Shown here piece by piece: positions 49,995 to 58,424 of a DNA stretch of 64,000 bases (position 1 is its first letter; each line of letters opens with the position of its first letter). Both the position numbers and the translations under genes were made by a program. The notes under the pieces were generated by a model. It was not told where the DNA came from. It did no database searches and saw only the letters and a list, made by a program, of their open reading frames with translations. Source of the DNA: Bacillota bacterium. GTDB lineage: Bacteria > Bacillota_I > Bacilli_A > RFN20 > CAG-288. The DNA lies in NCBI GenBank assembly GCA_023459795.1, contig JAEWSP010000001.1, forward strand, positions 1 to 64,000, read 5' to 3'.

Positions 49995-50429
49995 TTAATC
50001 AACAACCGCGATACCCATAGACTTGCAGGAGCCCTCGACGCAGCGCTCTGCAGCTTCAATGGAATCGACGTTAAGATCAGACTTCTTGTATTCGGCGATC
50101 TTCTGAACATCGGCCTTGGTAATCTTGCCGATAGTCTTCTTCGGATCTCCAGCCTTATCAGTGCCCTTTCTTCCCTTCTCCAACTTGGCTGCCTTAAGGA
50201 TAAGGTAAGTCGTCGGAGTGGTCTTGAAGGACATATCGAAGGTACGATCTTCGTAGATCGTGAGAACGCACGGAACGATTTCGTCCTTGCGATCAGCAGT
50301 CTTCAGATTGAAGGCCTGGCAGAACTTTCCACCAATGCCGAACGGACCAAGCTTCTGACCGAGCTTAGCCGGATTTGCTCCTGCTCCAGGAGCACGGATA
50401 ATCATCACACGAGTGACTCTTTTAGGCAC
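49995..50429 (-). CDS. rplK: Ribosomal protein L11, altered N-terminal domain
   Basis: 144 residues. Start is GTG at 50429: AAAGGAGG lies 8 bases upstream and no ATG fits. Ordinary L11 has [22 protein letters not shown]; here the segment is ANPAKLGQKLGPFGIGGKFC, two residues shorter and without the two prolines where thiostrepton resistance mutations fall. The rest is ordinary: FDMSFKTTPTTYLILKAAKLEKG (linker and rRNA-binding domain) and SIEAAERCVEGSCKSMGI at the end. Part of the GTPase-associated centre. First gene of rplKA-rplJL-rpoBC. Confidence 0.95.
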   Translation of the reverse strand: MPKRVTRVMIIRAPGAGANPAKLGQKLGPFGIGGKFCQAFNLKTADRKDEIVPCVLTIYEDRTFDMSFKTTPTTYLILKAAKLEKGRKGTDKAGDPKKTIGKITKADVQKIAEYKKSDLNVDSIEAAERCVEGSCKSMGIAVVD

Positions 50430-50552
50430 GTTAGTTTCCTCCTTTATACTTTGGAATCTTGTGCTTGTGGTACTCTCAGTCGTCACCTGACTTCCCACGG
50501 TTGGTAGGCGCACTATACCCTAAAAAGGGCATAAAGATGCCTAACCTTGTAA

Positions 50553-50581
50553 ATTATACTAGGGGAGAATAGTCAATGCAA
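50553..50581 (-). promoter_or_regulatory. Promoter of rplK
   Basis: Minus strand TTGCAT, 17 bases, TATAAT. The resulting leader to rplK is about 115 bases and shows short inverted repeats but no leader type I can name. Confidence 0.75.
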
Positions 50582-50589
50582 GAAATTTC

Positions 50590-50618
50590 TTGAATAAAGG
50601 GGGAAATCATGATATATT
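50590..50618 (+). promoter_or_regulatory. Promoter of rplS
   Basis: TTGAAT, 17 bases, TATATT. It is back to back with the rplK promoter; the two -35 boxes are 8 bases apart. Confidence 0.7.
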
Positions 50619-50624
50619 GACAAA

Positions 50625-50740
50625 TGCTTTCTACCCAAATGGGAAAGGGAAGCTTACCTGGGTTCCGCCTGAAACCTGTCACATCAGTGAACCGAAGGGA
50701 CATCCAAATCATTCCAAACTAAATAAAGGAGAACAATCCA
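50625..50740 (+). promoter_or_regulatory. rplS leader, possible L19-type leader
   Basis: About 115 bases. ACCCA (50633-50637) can pair with TGGGT (50670-50674), enclosing further short pairs, and a second block around GTCACATCAGTGAACC follows. Firmicutes rplS genes often carry a structured L19 leader. Assigned from position only. Confidence 0.4.
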
Positions 50741-51253
50741 ATGAACAAGAATTTAGTTCAGCAGGTGACCGCGACTCAGATCCGTCACGATCTTCCGGAC
50801 TTCGTTACTGGTGATACCATCCGTATCATGGTCACGATTGCCGAAAACAACAAGGAAAGACAGCAGGCCTTCGAGGGCACCGTCGTCGCCATCCGTGGCG
50901 CCGGAGTCAGCAAGACCTTCATCGTCCGTAAGGATTCTGCCGGTGTCGGTGTCGAGCGCAACTTCATGCTCAACTCTCCTGCCATCGCTTCCATCACCAT
51001 CGTCAAGCATTCCAAGGTCCGTCGCAAGAAGCTTTACTTCTTACGCTCCCGTTCTGGTAAGTCTGCTAGACTTGCTGAGGTCATCCGTAAGGACAAGATC
51101 GCTGCTAACTTAGCTGCGACCAAGACGAATGCTGATGCCAAGAAGGCTGCCGAGAGAGAAAAGGACAAGGCTGCTAAGGCTGCTAAGGCTGCCAAAGTTG
51201 CTGAAGCTGCTGAGGCTCCGAAGGCCGAAGCTCCGAAGACTGAAGCCAAGTAA
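50741..51253 (+). CDS. rplS: Ribosomal protein L19 with Ala/Lys-rich tail
   Basis: 170 residues; the core bL19 (about 1-115) has DLPDFVTGDTIRIMVTIAENNKERQQAFEGTVVAIRGAG and ERNFMLNSPAIASITIVKHSKVRRKKLYFLRSRSGKSARL. The last ~55 residues are a low-complexity extension of Ala, Lys and Glu (KAAKAAKAAKVAEAAEAPKAE) not found in standard L19 (about 115 residues). Forms bridges between subunits. Separate unit with terminator; AAAGGAG lies before the ATG. Confidence 0.97.
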   Translation: MNKNLVQQVTATQIRHDLPDFVTGDTIRIMVTIAENNKERQQAFEGTVVAIRGAGVSKTFIVRKDSAGVGVERNFMLNSPAIASITIVKHSKVRRKKLYFLRSRSGKSARLAEVIRKDKIAANLAATKTNADAKKAAEREKDKAAKAAKAAKVAEAAEAPKAEAPKTEAK

Positions 51254-51318
51254 ACTTCTTCTTCGCAAAGCCGTTCTTCCTTCTCCGCATATTCTCAAAA
51301 CAAATTGTGACAAACAAG

Positions 51319-51348
51319 AGAGCCGCCCGGATTCCGGGCGGCTCTTTC
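51319..51348 (+). terminator. Terminator of rplS
   Basis: GAGAGCCGCCCGG pairs with CCGGGCGGCTC over a short loop, followed by TTTCTTT. Confidence 0.93.
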
Positions 51349-51378
51349 TTTGCCTTTATATCCCTATATATAACACAT

Positions 51379-51415
51379 AAAAAGCCTGAGGGTCTAGGAG
51401 GAAACCTCAGGCTTT
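51379..51415 (-). terminator. Terminator of the sugar-binding protein gene
   Basis: AAAGCCTGAGG pairs with CCTCAGGCTTT over a 13-base loop on the minus strand; TTTTT follows. Confidence 0.88.
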
Positions 51416-51435
51416 ATTCGAACAGAATCTAGAAT

Positions 51436-52920
51436 TTAGTCAAGCGAAGCGTTCTTCGGATCGTAGGTAAGTCCAGTATACTTGGTGTTAAGCTTGGTCT
51501 GGAAGTCGGTATTAGCAGCGGCGAAAGCACTAGTTCCAGCGAAGTAGTCTCTCATAGCACCCTGATACTGCTCATTGCAGCCCTGATCATAAGCGGAGAT
51601 AGGCCCAAGTTTGATGTTAGCAGCAGACTTGGCGAAGAGTCTGATGTGGTTCTGTCCGCCGAGGAAAGCAGATCCGTAGTTGGCATCATTGGCAATCTCG
51701 TTCATAGCAGCCTTGTTGTTGGTGTAGTCAAGGGTATCAATAGTGATCTGCTTGGCAATAGCCTTGTCGCAAGTCATCTTCTCCATGATGTCCTTAACTT
51801 CCGGAAGGTTATCGGTTCCCTTAGCAGCAGAGATCCAGGTTCCACCCCAATAGTAAGCGGCAGGTCCTTCGCAGACTCTATACTGACCGAACAGACCGTT
51901 TCCAAGCTTCTCGGCACCCTTGGCATCCGCAAGAGAATTTCCCTTCAGAGTGAAGTTGATACCCCAAGTGGAATAGAAGAATCCGAAGACGTTGCCGCTC
52001 GGACCCTGATCAGCAGCCCAGCCATCGCTCCAGAGCTTGCTGTCTCCGCAATAGCCCTTGCCCGTATAATCCTTGGTCTTCTTGACCCAGTTCTTGATCT
52101 GGTCATCGACATGGACAACCTTGCTATCATCAACCCACGACTGAGTGGCATTGTTGGAGAAGACACGATACATATCATCGTAGCCGGAAACCATCTTGTG
52201 GTTGGCAGCCTTCATATCGGCAGCAACCTGATCAAACTTGGTCCAGTCGCTCATCTTGTCCTGCATGTAGGCAGCCTGAGCAGCGGCCTTGGTTGCCTTG
52301 ACGGCATCGGTGTCGCCTTCAGCCGGATCAGCCGGATAATCAGAATAGACAGCCTTGGCAAGATCGTTACGATAAGCGAAGAGGCCAGGAGTAGCCTGCC
52401 AGGAAACACCCTTTAAGGTCTTGGCAGAAGTTCTGGTATCAGTAACAACAGTCTTGGTGTAATCATACATCTCGCTGAGGTTAGAATCAGTAAGTCCGAC
52501 ATCGTTCTTGACATCAAGAGTGTAATCGGTATTGACATACTTGGTGGCATAATCGGCCTCGAGAAGGAAGATATCGATCTTGTCATTGTCCTTCTTAGTA
52601 GAATCAGAATCCTTCTGCTTCGGAAGAGCAGCATCAAGAGCATTCTGATAAGCGTTGCCATCAGTAGGAGTAATCTTGAAATGAACTTCCATACCGTTCT
52701 TCAGGTAAGTGATATTGTTCTTGGTATCAACGCCCTTGACGATGTCGCCACCGTTCTTATCCGTGTCGATATCCGGATAGTAAGCATTGAATCTTCCCTG
52801 GAACTCATTGTTCCAGCACATGATGTTGATTTGACTGCCAGCAGCAAGGCTCTTCTTGCATCCCGTAAGTCCACCTAAAGTAGCTGCAACAACTGCTAAC
52901 ACAAGAACATTCTTTTTCAT
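51436..52920 (-). CDS. Sugar ABC importer binding lipoprotein (family 1)
   Basis: 494 residues from ATG 52920 (MKKNVLVLAVVAATLGGLTGC), with GGAGG 8 bases upstream. Lipobox LTGC gives Cys21. Mature part begins INIMCWNNEFQGRFNAYYPD and has family features such as DIFLLEADYATKYVN and GVSWQATPGLFAYRNDLA. Two-lobed receptor for oligosaccharides on the cell surface. It is divergent from the GH94 phosphorylase and shares operators with it, which points to cello-oligosaccharides as ligand. The permeases lie 6 kb away on the other side of the operator region. Confidence 0.9.
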   Translation of the reverse strand: MKKNVLVLAVVAATLGGLTGCKKSLAAGSQINIMCWNNEFQGRFNAYYPDIDTDKNGGDIVKGVDTKNNITYLKNGMEVHFKITPTDGNAYQNALDAALPKQKDSDSTKKDNDKIDIFLLEADYATKYVNTDYTLDVKNDVGLTDSNLSEMYDYTKTVVTDTRTSAKTLKGVSWQATPGLFAYRNDLAKAVYSDYPADPAEGDTDAVKATKAAAQAAYMQDKMSDWTKFDQVAADMKAANHKMVSGYDDMYRVFSNNATQSWVDDSKVVHVDDQIKNWVKKTKDYTGKGYCGDSKLWSDGWAADQGPSGNVFGFFYSTWGINFTLKGNSLADAKGAEKLGNGLFGQYRVCEGPAAYYWGGTWISAAKGTDNLPEVKDIMEKMTCDKAIAKQITIDTLDYTNNKAAMNEIANDANYGSAFLGGQNHIRLFAKSAANIKLGPISAYDQGCNEQYQGAMRDYFAGTSAFAAANTDFQTKLNTKYTGLTYDPKNASLD

Positions 52921-53060
52921 TGGTTTTACCTCCATGTGTTCCGTTATCTTCTCTTCCCGAAGGCTTCTCGGCAGCGAGTTTTTTGATGACAGATTCCGCT
53001 TTGCTTCTGTCCCCTTTAGTCTGGCGACTTTTACGACTGCTGGCTAGAAAGAGCTTTCTT

Positions 53061-53073
53061 AATCGATTTCGAG
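53061..53073. promoter_or_regulatory. LacI-type operator O1
   Basis: AATCGATTTCGAG: CG-ATTT-CG core at 53064-53071, just downstream of the -10 of the binding-protein gene. Confidence 0.6.
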
Positions 53074-53076
53074 AAC

Positions 53077-53105
53077 ATTCTAATTCGGGTCAAATATAAA
53101 GTCAA
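53077..53105 (-). promoter_or_regulatory. Promoter of the sugar-binding protein gene
   Basis: Minus strand TTGACT, 17 bases, TAGAAT. The -35 abuts operator O2 and O1 covers the start region, the usual layout for repression. The leader is about 150 bases. Confidence 0.75.
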
Positions 53106-53117
53106 TCGTTTTCGTAA
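53104..53117. promoter_or_regulatory. LacI-type operator O2
   Basis: AATCGTTTTCGTAA: CG-TTTT-CG core at 53107-53114, next to the -35 of the binding-protein promoter. Confidence 0.7.
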
Positions 53118-53195
53118 AATTTTCTATTTTCTTCGTTTCAACCCCTTACAATTCTCGATTTTATCGATATTTATGGGCTTTTCGAAAAATAGTCG

Positions 53196-53223
53196 TTGCT
53201 TTTTAACATCCAAAAAGTATAAT
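53196..53223 (+). promoter_or_regulatory. Promoter of the GH94 phosphorylase operon
   Basis: TTGCTT, 16 bases, TATAAT. Operator O3 lies 10 bases downstream, at the transcription start. Confidence 0.7.
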
Positions 53224-53233
53224 AATATCGATG

Positions 53234-53249
53234 TTACGAAAACGATTAA
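53234..53249. promoter_or_regulatory. LacI-type operator O3
   Basis: TTACGAAAACGATTAA: the same word as O2 on the opposite strand, CG-AAAA-CG core at 53237-53244. Confidence 0.7.
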
Positions 53250-53269
53250 GCTTATAATTCAATTGTAAG

Positions 53270-53285
53270 TAATCGGTTTCGTCTC
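53270..53285. promoter_or_regulatory. LacI-type operator O4
   Basis: TAATCGGTTTCGTCTC: CG-GTTT-CG core at 53274-53281, in the phosphorylase leader shortly before the ribosome site. Confidence 0.55.
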
Positions 53286-53304
53286 CAAAAAGAGGCTAGA
53301 AAAC

Positions 53305-55731
53305 ATGAAATTCGGACATTTTGACGACAAAGCTAGAGAATATGTCATTGAAACCCCTCATACACCACTTCCGTGGATCAACTTCCTGGGGATCAATGAT
53401 TTTCACTCTTTAATCTCCAATACCTTGGGTGGATACTCTTTCTACAAGGATGCGAAACTCCGCCGTCTCACCCGCTATCGGTACAATAATGTCCCGCGTG
53501 ATGTTTCGGGCCGTTTCTATTATATTAAGGATGAAAACTCTACCTGGAATCTCGCTTACCTTCCTTGCAAAACGGCTTTGGATTTTTATGAAGTACGTCA
53601 TGGACTTAGCTACTCCACTTTTGAAGCGGAGAAGAACGGAATCCATTCCCTTCTCACGGCTTTCGTTCCAATTCATGACAACTGCGAGATCAATAAGATT
53701 GTTTTAACTAACGTCAGCAAGACTCCGAAAAAGTTCTCTTTATACGGAGCCGTTGAGTTCTGCCTTTATAACGCTGTTGATGATGCCAACAACTACCAGA
53801 GAAATTTAAATCTCGCGGAAGTCGAAATTGACGATAAAACCATCTATAATAAAACGGAGTACAGAGAGCGAAGGAATCATTACTGCTTCTGGCATGTGTC
53901 TGTCAACCATGATGGCTACGACACTTCCAGAGACGCTTTCCTGGGTGTTGAAAACGGCTGGTATAATCCGGATGCCGTAAGACTTGGGGCTTCCTTCAAC
54001 TCTGCCGTCACGGAGTATTACCCGATCGGTTGCCATCGGCTGGACATCGTCCTTGCCCCAGGCGAAAGCAAGACTGTCGTCTTCCTTCTAGGCTATGTCG
54101 AAAACGAGAAAGACAAGAAGTACTCTAGCAAGAACGTCATCAACAAGGACAAAGCCTTGGATATCATCAATCGTTACGATGATGTAAAGAACGTTGATGC
54201 CGCCTTCGATGACTTGAAGAAGTATTGGGATAAGCATCTCTCTATCTTCCAGGTAATGAGCGGAGACGAAAAGTTCGACCGTATGGCCAATACCTGGAAT
54301 CAGTATCAGTGCATGGTTACGTATATGATGTCCCGTTCTGCTTCTTACTTCGAGACCGGAACCGGAAGAGGTATGGGATTCCGTGATTCCTGCCAGGATC
54401 TACTCGGATTCGTCCATCTCATCCCGGAGAAGGCAAGAGAAAGAATCATCGATATTGCTTCGATTCAGTTCAAGGATGGTTCCACCTATCATCAGTACCA
54501 GCCGTTAACCAAGTGCGGAAATGCCGATATCGGATCCGGATTCAATGATGATCCGCTTTGGCTAGTCGGTGCAACATGCGCCTACATCAAGGAAACCGGC
54601 GATACGTCCATCCTGGATGTTCCGACTCCTTTCGATAATAAGAAGGGTACAGAGAAGCCTTTGTATGATCACCTCGTCACTTCCCTGAACTACACAATCC
54701 AGAACAAAGGTCCGCATGGTCTTCCTCTTATCGGAAGAGCTGACTGGAACGATTGCCTGAACCTGAACTGCTTCTCGGAGACGGACGGAGAATCCTTCCA
54801 GACGGTTGAGAACAACGATACGCATACTGCAGAAAGCATCTTCATCTCCGGCATGTTCGTCCTATACGGAAGAGAGTTTGCCGAACTGGCCGCCCGTCTG
54901 GGAAAGAAGGCGGATGCAGCAGTTGTCAATAAGGCCGCCCAGGGATTCGAGCAGGCGACTATCCAGTACGGTTTCGACTATCAGGGCGGATACTTCCTTA
55001 GGGCATACGATGCCTTCAGCAAGGAAGTCGGATCCAGCCGGTGCGAGGAAGGCAAGATCTTCATCGAACCGCAGGGCTTCTGCACAATGGCCAGGATCGG
55101 TGCCAAGGAAGGGCTGGGAAGAAAAGCTATGGAAAGCTCCCTCAAATACCTCCTGGATGATTGGGGTGCCGAAATCGTCTATCCGCCTTATTCCCGTTAC
55201 CATGTAGAACTTGGCGAAATCTCCTCTTACCCGCAGGGCGTCAAGGAAAACGGTGCTGTGTTCAACCACAACAATCCGTGGCTTACCATTGCCCTCTGCA
55301 AGGAAGGGATGAAGGAAGAGGCGTTCGACCTATACAAGCGGAACGCTCCTGCTTACATCGAAGACAAATCCGATATCCACAAGACCGAGCCTTATGTCTA
55401 CTCTCAGATGATTGCAGGCCGTTACAGTGCCAATTACGGAGAAGCCAAGAACTCCTGGCTTACAGGAAGCGCCACTTGGTCCTTCGTTGCTCTCTCGGAA
55501 GGCATCTTAGGTATTATCCCGGATTGGGACGGGCTCATTATCAAGCCTTGCCTAAGCAAGAAATTCCAGAAGGTTGAAATCCAGCGTCTATTCCGCGGGA
55601 AGAAGTTCCTTATCCAGATTGAGAATACTGGAGCAGAATTCTCTCTCATGGTAAACGGGACGAAGCAGACCTCTCCTCTTGTTCTGCTGAAAGATGGCGT
55701 CGATACCTACAATGTCGTGGTGAGCTGCTAG
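53305..55731 (+). CDS. GH94 cellobiose phosphorylase
   Basis: 808 residues. Splits cellobiose with phosphate into glucose 1-phosphate and glucose in the cytoplasm, saving ATP. Family blocks: N-terminal WINFLGINDFHSLISNTLGGYSFYKDAKLRRLTRYRYNN, METGTGRG-like ETGTGRGMGFRDSCQDLLG, GSGFNDDPLWL, the catalytic Asp region GRADWNDCLN (about 483-492), IFIEPQGFCTMA, and EIVYPPYSRYHVELGEISSYPQG. The strong overall match is to cellobiose phosphorylase, though other beta-glucoside phosphorylases share most motifs. First gene of a four-gene operon with importer ATPase and permeases, under two LacI operators. GAGG is 9 bases upstream. Confidence 0.9.
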   Translation: MKFGHFDDKAREYVIETPHTPLPWINFLGINDFHSLISNTLGGYSFYKDAKLRRLTRYRYNNVPRDVSGRFYYIKDENSTWNLAYLPCKTALDFYEVRHGLSYSTFEAEKNGIHSLLTAFVPIHDNCEINKIVLTNVSKTPKKFSLYGAVEFCLYNAVDDANNYQRNLNLAEVEIDDKTIYNKTEYRERRNHYCFWHVSVNHDGYDTSRDAFLGVENGWYNPDAVRLGASFNSAVTEYYPIGCHRLDIVLAPGESKTVVFLLGYVENEKDKKYSSKNVINKDKALDIINRYDDVKNVDAAFDDLKKYWDKHLSIFQVMSGDEKFDRMANTWNQYQCMVTYMMSRSASYFETGTGRGMGFRDSCQDLLGFVHLIPEKARERIIDIASIQFKDGSTYHQYQPLTKCGNADIGSGFNDDPLWLVGATCAYIKETGDTSILDVPTPFDNKKGTEKPLYDHLVTSLNYTIQNKGPHGLPLIGRADWNDCLNLNCFSETDGESFQTVENNDTHTAESIFISGMFVLYGREFAELAARLGKKADAAVVNKAAQGFEQATIQYGFDYQGGYFLRAYDAFSKEVGSSRCEEGKIFIEPQGFCTMARIGAKEGLGRKAMESSLKYLLDDWGAEIVYPPYSRYHVELGEISSYPQGVKENGAVFNHNNPWLTIALCKEGMKEEAFDLYKRNAPAYIEDKSDIHKTEPYVYSQMIAGRYSANYGEAKNSWLTGSATWSFVALSEGILGIIPDWDGLIIKPCLSKKFQKVEIQRLFRGKKFLIQIENTGAEFSLMVNGTKQTSPLVLLKDGVDTYNVVVSC

Positions 55732-55755
55732 CAAAGAATAATAGGAGGAAGCAAT

Positions 55756-57318
55756 ATGGCAGAAGAACAAAAGAAGGTAGAAGCGAAGAAGCCGGTGTCG
55801 AAAAGGCTCAACTTTTTCCAGCGTAAAGCTCTCGAAAAGAAAGAGATGAGGATGGGAAAGAGGATGATTGCCGAGGAGAAGAAGAGAGACAGCAAAATCA
55901 CCTATACTTCTCCTAAGGATGCTTATGTTTCCCTTCAGAGAATCCACAAGATCTACGACAACGGCTATCATGCCGTCCATGATTTCTCCATCGATATCAA
56001 GCAGCATGAGTTCATTGTCTTCGTCGGTCCTTCCGGCTGCGGTAAATCCACAACCCTGAGAATGGTCGCCGGACTCGAGGATATCTCGGCCGGTGCTCTC
56101 TTCATCGATGGCGATTACATGAACGATGTCGCTCCGAAGGATAGAGGAATCGCAATGGTCTTCCAGTCCTATGCCCTTTATCCGCATCTCACCGTCTACG
56201 AAAATATGGCCTATCCGCTGAAGATCATGCATCTCAGCAAGGCCGAAATCGACAAGAGAATCATGGATGCCGCAAACATCCTTCAGATCGAGCCTCTTCT
56301 TGACCGCAAGCCGAAGGCACTCTCCGGTGGCCAGAGACAGCGTGTCGCCCTTGGCCGGGCCATCGTCCGCCATGCGAAGGTCCTGCTCATGGATGAACCT
56401 CTTTCCAACCTCGATGCCAAACTCCGTGTCCAGATGAGAAGCGAAATCGTCTCCCTCCATAACCAGCTCGGCGCTACGACTATTTATGTCACTCATGACC
56501 AGACGGAAGCTATGACCATGGCTTCCCGTATCGTTGTCATGAAAGTCGGATATGTGCAGCAGATCGGAACTCCGATCGAAGTCTTCCAGCATCCTTATAA
56601 CCTCTTCGTCGCCGGATTCATCGGATCCCCGAGCATGAACTTCTATGAAGCCGATTACAACAACGGCGTCCTGACTCTTGCTGACGGAAACAAGATTGTC
56701 CTTTCGGCAAATCAGGTCAAGCTCCACAACGAATATTACGAAAAGAAGGAGAATGGCGACAAGGCAAGAATTGCTGAACTCACCACTCTCATTGCTGAAT
56801 CCAAGAGGGATCTCGCCAATGATCCGAAGATGAAGGAGCTCTTGGATAGCGTCAACGAGAAGATTGCCAATCTTTCCAAGTCTCTTGAAAACCCGGCCGC
56901 TCTCCCGGAAGGGGAAGAGGAAAAGCAGAAGGCCGAAATCAAGCGTCTCATCGAAGACCGGAAGAAGCTTGGATACGGCATCTACGACCGTGAAGAAGAG
57001 AAGGCTAAGCTCGAAGCAGAAATCCTTACGATCGAAGACATCAAGAAGAACAACCATCAGAAGGTCATCATGGGTCTCCGTCCGGAAGATATCCACAACG
57101 GAGAAGGCGCCCATGAAGGAGCAGCCGTGGAAGTCACCGTCACCATGGCCGAGCTTCTCGGAAACGAATACTACATCCATGCCAGCTTCGGCGGCAAGGA
57201 CACAATTGCCCGTTTCCCGTCTGACTCTATGATCAAGACCGGCGACAAGGTCAAGCTTCTTCTTGACTTAAAGAAACTGCATATCTTCTCAACGACTACT
57301 GAGCTCTGCATTTTCTAG
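55756..57318 (+). CDS. msmX: MsmX/MalK-like sugar importer ATPase with coiled-coil insert
   Basis: 520 residues; the family is usually about 370. The first ~50 residues are a basic extension. Then Walker [14 protein letters not shown] (about 95), Q-loop [17 protein letters not shown], signature [15 protein letters not shown], Walker [18 protein letters not shown]-loop [12 protein letters not shown]. The C-terminal regulatory OB domain begins [29 protein letters not shown], but is interrupted at about 330-430 by a Lys/Glu-rich stretch predicted as coiled coil ([43 protein letters not shown]), and resumes at [15 protein letters not shown]. It powers the permeases encoded next. AGGAGG lies 8 bases upstream. 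Confidence 0.9.
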   Translation: MAEEQKKVEAKKPVSKRLNFFQRKALEKKEMRMGKRMIAEEKKRDSKITYTSPKDAYVSLQRIHKIYDNGYHAVHDFSIDIKQHEFIVFVGPSGCGKSTTLRMVAGLEDISAGALFIDGDYMNDVAPKDRGIAMVFQSYALYPHLTVYENMAYPLKIMHLSKAEIDKRIMDAANILQIEPLLDRKPKALSGGQRQRVALGRAIVRHAKVLLMDEPLSNLDAKLRVQMRSEIVSLHNQLGATTIYVTHDQTEAMTMASRIVVMKVGYVQQIGTPIEVFQHPYNLFVAGFIGSPSMNFYEADYNNGVLTLADGNKIVLSANQVKLHNEYYEKKENGDKARIAELTTLIAESKRDLANDPKMKELLDSVNEKIANLSKSLENPAALPEGEEEKQKAEIKRLIEDRKKLGYGIYDREEEKAKLEAEILTIEDIKKNNHQKVIMGLRPEDIHNGEGAHEGAAVEVTVTMAELLGNEYYIHASFGGKDTIARFPSDSMIKTGDKVKLLLDLKKLHIFSTTTELCIF

Positions 57319-57332
57319 GCGGAGGAAGAATC

Positions 57333-58424
57333 ATGGCAGAAAAAACAAAAAAAGACCTGTCACCGGAAGAAAGCATTCTTTCCCCGTATGGCAGGCTAAG
57401 GCTCAAGATCGTCAATAAGTTCTCCAAGAACAAGGGAACGAAGTCGCGCCACAAGATGGTCAACTATGCGAAATACGGCTACATGTTCCTGATTCCTTTC
57501 TTCGTCATCTTCTTTATCTTCCAGCTCGTCCCGCTTATCCAGACCTTCTATTATTCCTTCAACACCTATTACAAGGATGGACTAGACATGGTCGGGCCTA
57601 CTTTCTGCGGATGGAGCAACTATGTCAAGATGTTTACGGATCCGACCATCCGGCTAGGCGATTTCTTCGCTAATACGGCTATCATCTGGATCTGCGGTTT
57701 CATTCCTCAGATCGTCGTCTCCCTGCTTCTGGCTATCTTCTTCACCGATGAGAGACTCAAGCTAAAAGGCACGAAGTTCTTCCAGACAGTTACCTACATG
57801 CCTAACCTCGTCATGTCCAGTGCCTTCGGTATGCTCTTCCTGATGCTCTTCTCGGGTGTCGGACCTGTCAACCAGCTCTTCGGAACTCACATTTCCTTCA
57901 TTGACGACGTGTGGTGGGTCAGAGGAATCCTTTCTTTCATCAACTGGCTTATGTGGTTCGGAAATACTGCAATTCTCCTGATGTCCGGCATCATGGGCAT
58001 CGATGAATCCCTCTTCGAATCCGCTCGACTGGATGGCTCTTCGGCTTGGCATACGTTCTGGCATATCACAATGCCTCTTCTGATGCCTATCTTCGTATAC
58101 GTCCTCATCACTTCCCTCATCGGCGGAATCCAGCTCTTCGATGTCGCCTATATCTTCACCGGTGGAAGCGGTGGACCGCAAATGACTTCCAATACGATCA
58201 TGATGTATCTTTACAGCCTTGTCACCAATGCTCAGGACTTCGGTCTCTCGGGTGCCGTATCTGTCTTCCTCTTCTTAATCACTGCTGTCCTTTCGGTCCT
58301 GGTCTACAAGACCCTGATTCCGAATTACAGCGCGACAAAGGCGGAAGCCAAAGCCAGGAAGAAGAGAATGAACTGGCTGAAGAATGCCTATTCGGAAGGA
58401 GGAAACGAAAATGGAGCAGACTAA
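57333..58424 (+). CDS. Sugar importer permease 1 (MalF/MsmF-like)
   Basis: 363 residues. Cytoplasmic N-terminus of ~50 residues, then six helices starting YMFLIPFFVIFFIFQLVPLIQTFYYSF. The inner EAA loop ESARLDGSSAWHTFWHITMPLLMP (about 230-255) docks on the ATPase. Typical carbohydrate family 1 permease. 14 bases behind the ATPase gene; GGAGGA ahead of the ATG. Confidence 0.93.
   Translation: MAEKTKKDLSPEESILSPYGRLRLKIVNKFSKNKGTKSRHKMVNYAKYGYMFLIPFFVIFFIFQLVPLIQTFYYSFNTYYKDGLDMVGPTFCGWSNYVKMFTDPTIRLGDFFANTAIIWICGFIPQIVVSLLLAIFFTDERLKLKGTKFFQTVTYMPNLVMSSAFGMLFLMLFSGVGPVNQLFGTHISFIDDVWWVRGILSFINWLMWFGNTAILLMSGIMGIDESLFESARLDGSSAWHTFWHITMPLLMPIFVYVLITSLIGGIQLFDVAYIFTGGSGGPQMTSNTIMMYLYSLVTNAQDFGLSGAVSVFLFLITAVLSVLVYKTLIPNYSATKAEAKARKKRMNWLKNAYSEGGNENGAD

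Noticed and set aside
53155..53171. Further CG-rich words (TCGATTTTATCGAT) as LacI operators
   Set aside because: Spacing between the CG pairs does not match the four bases of the other six sites.
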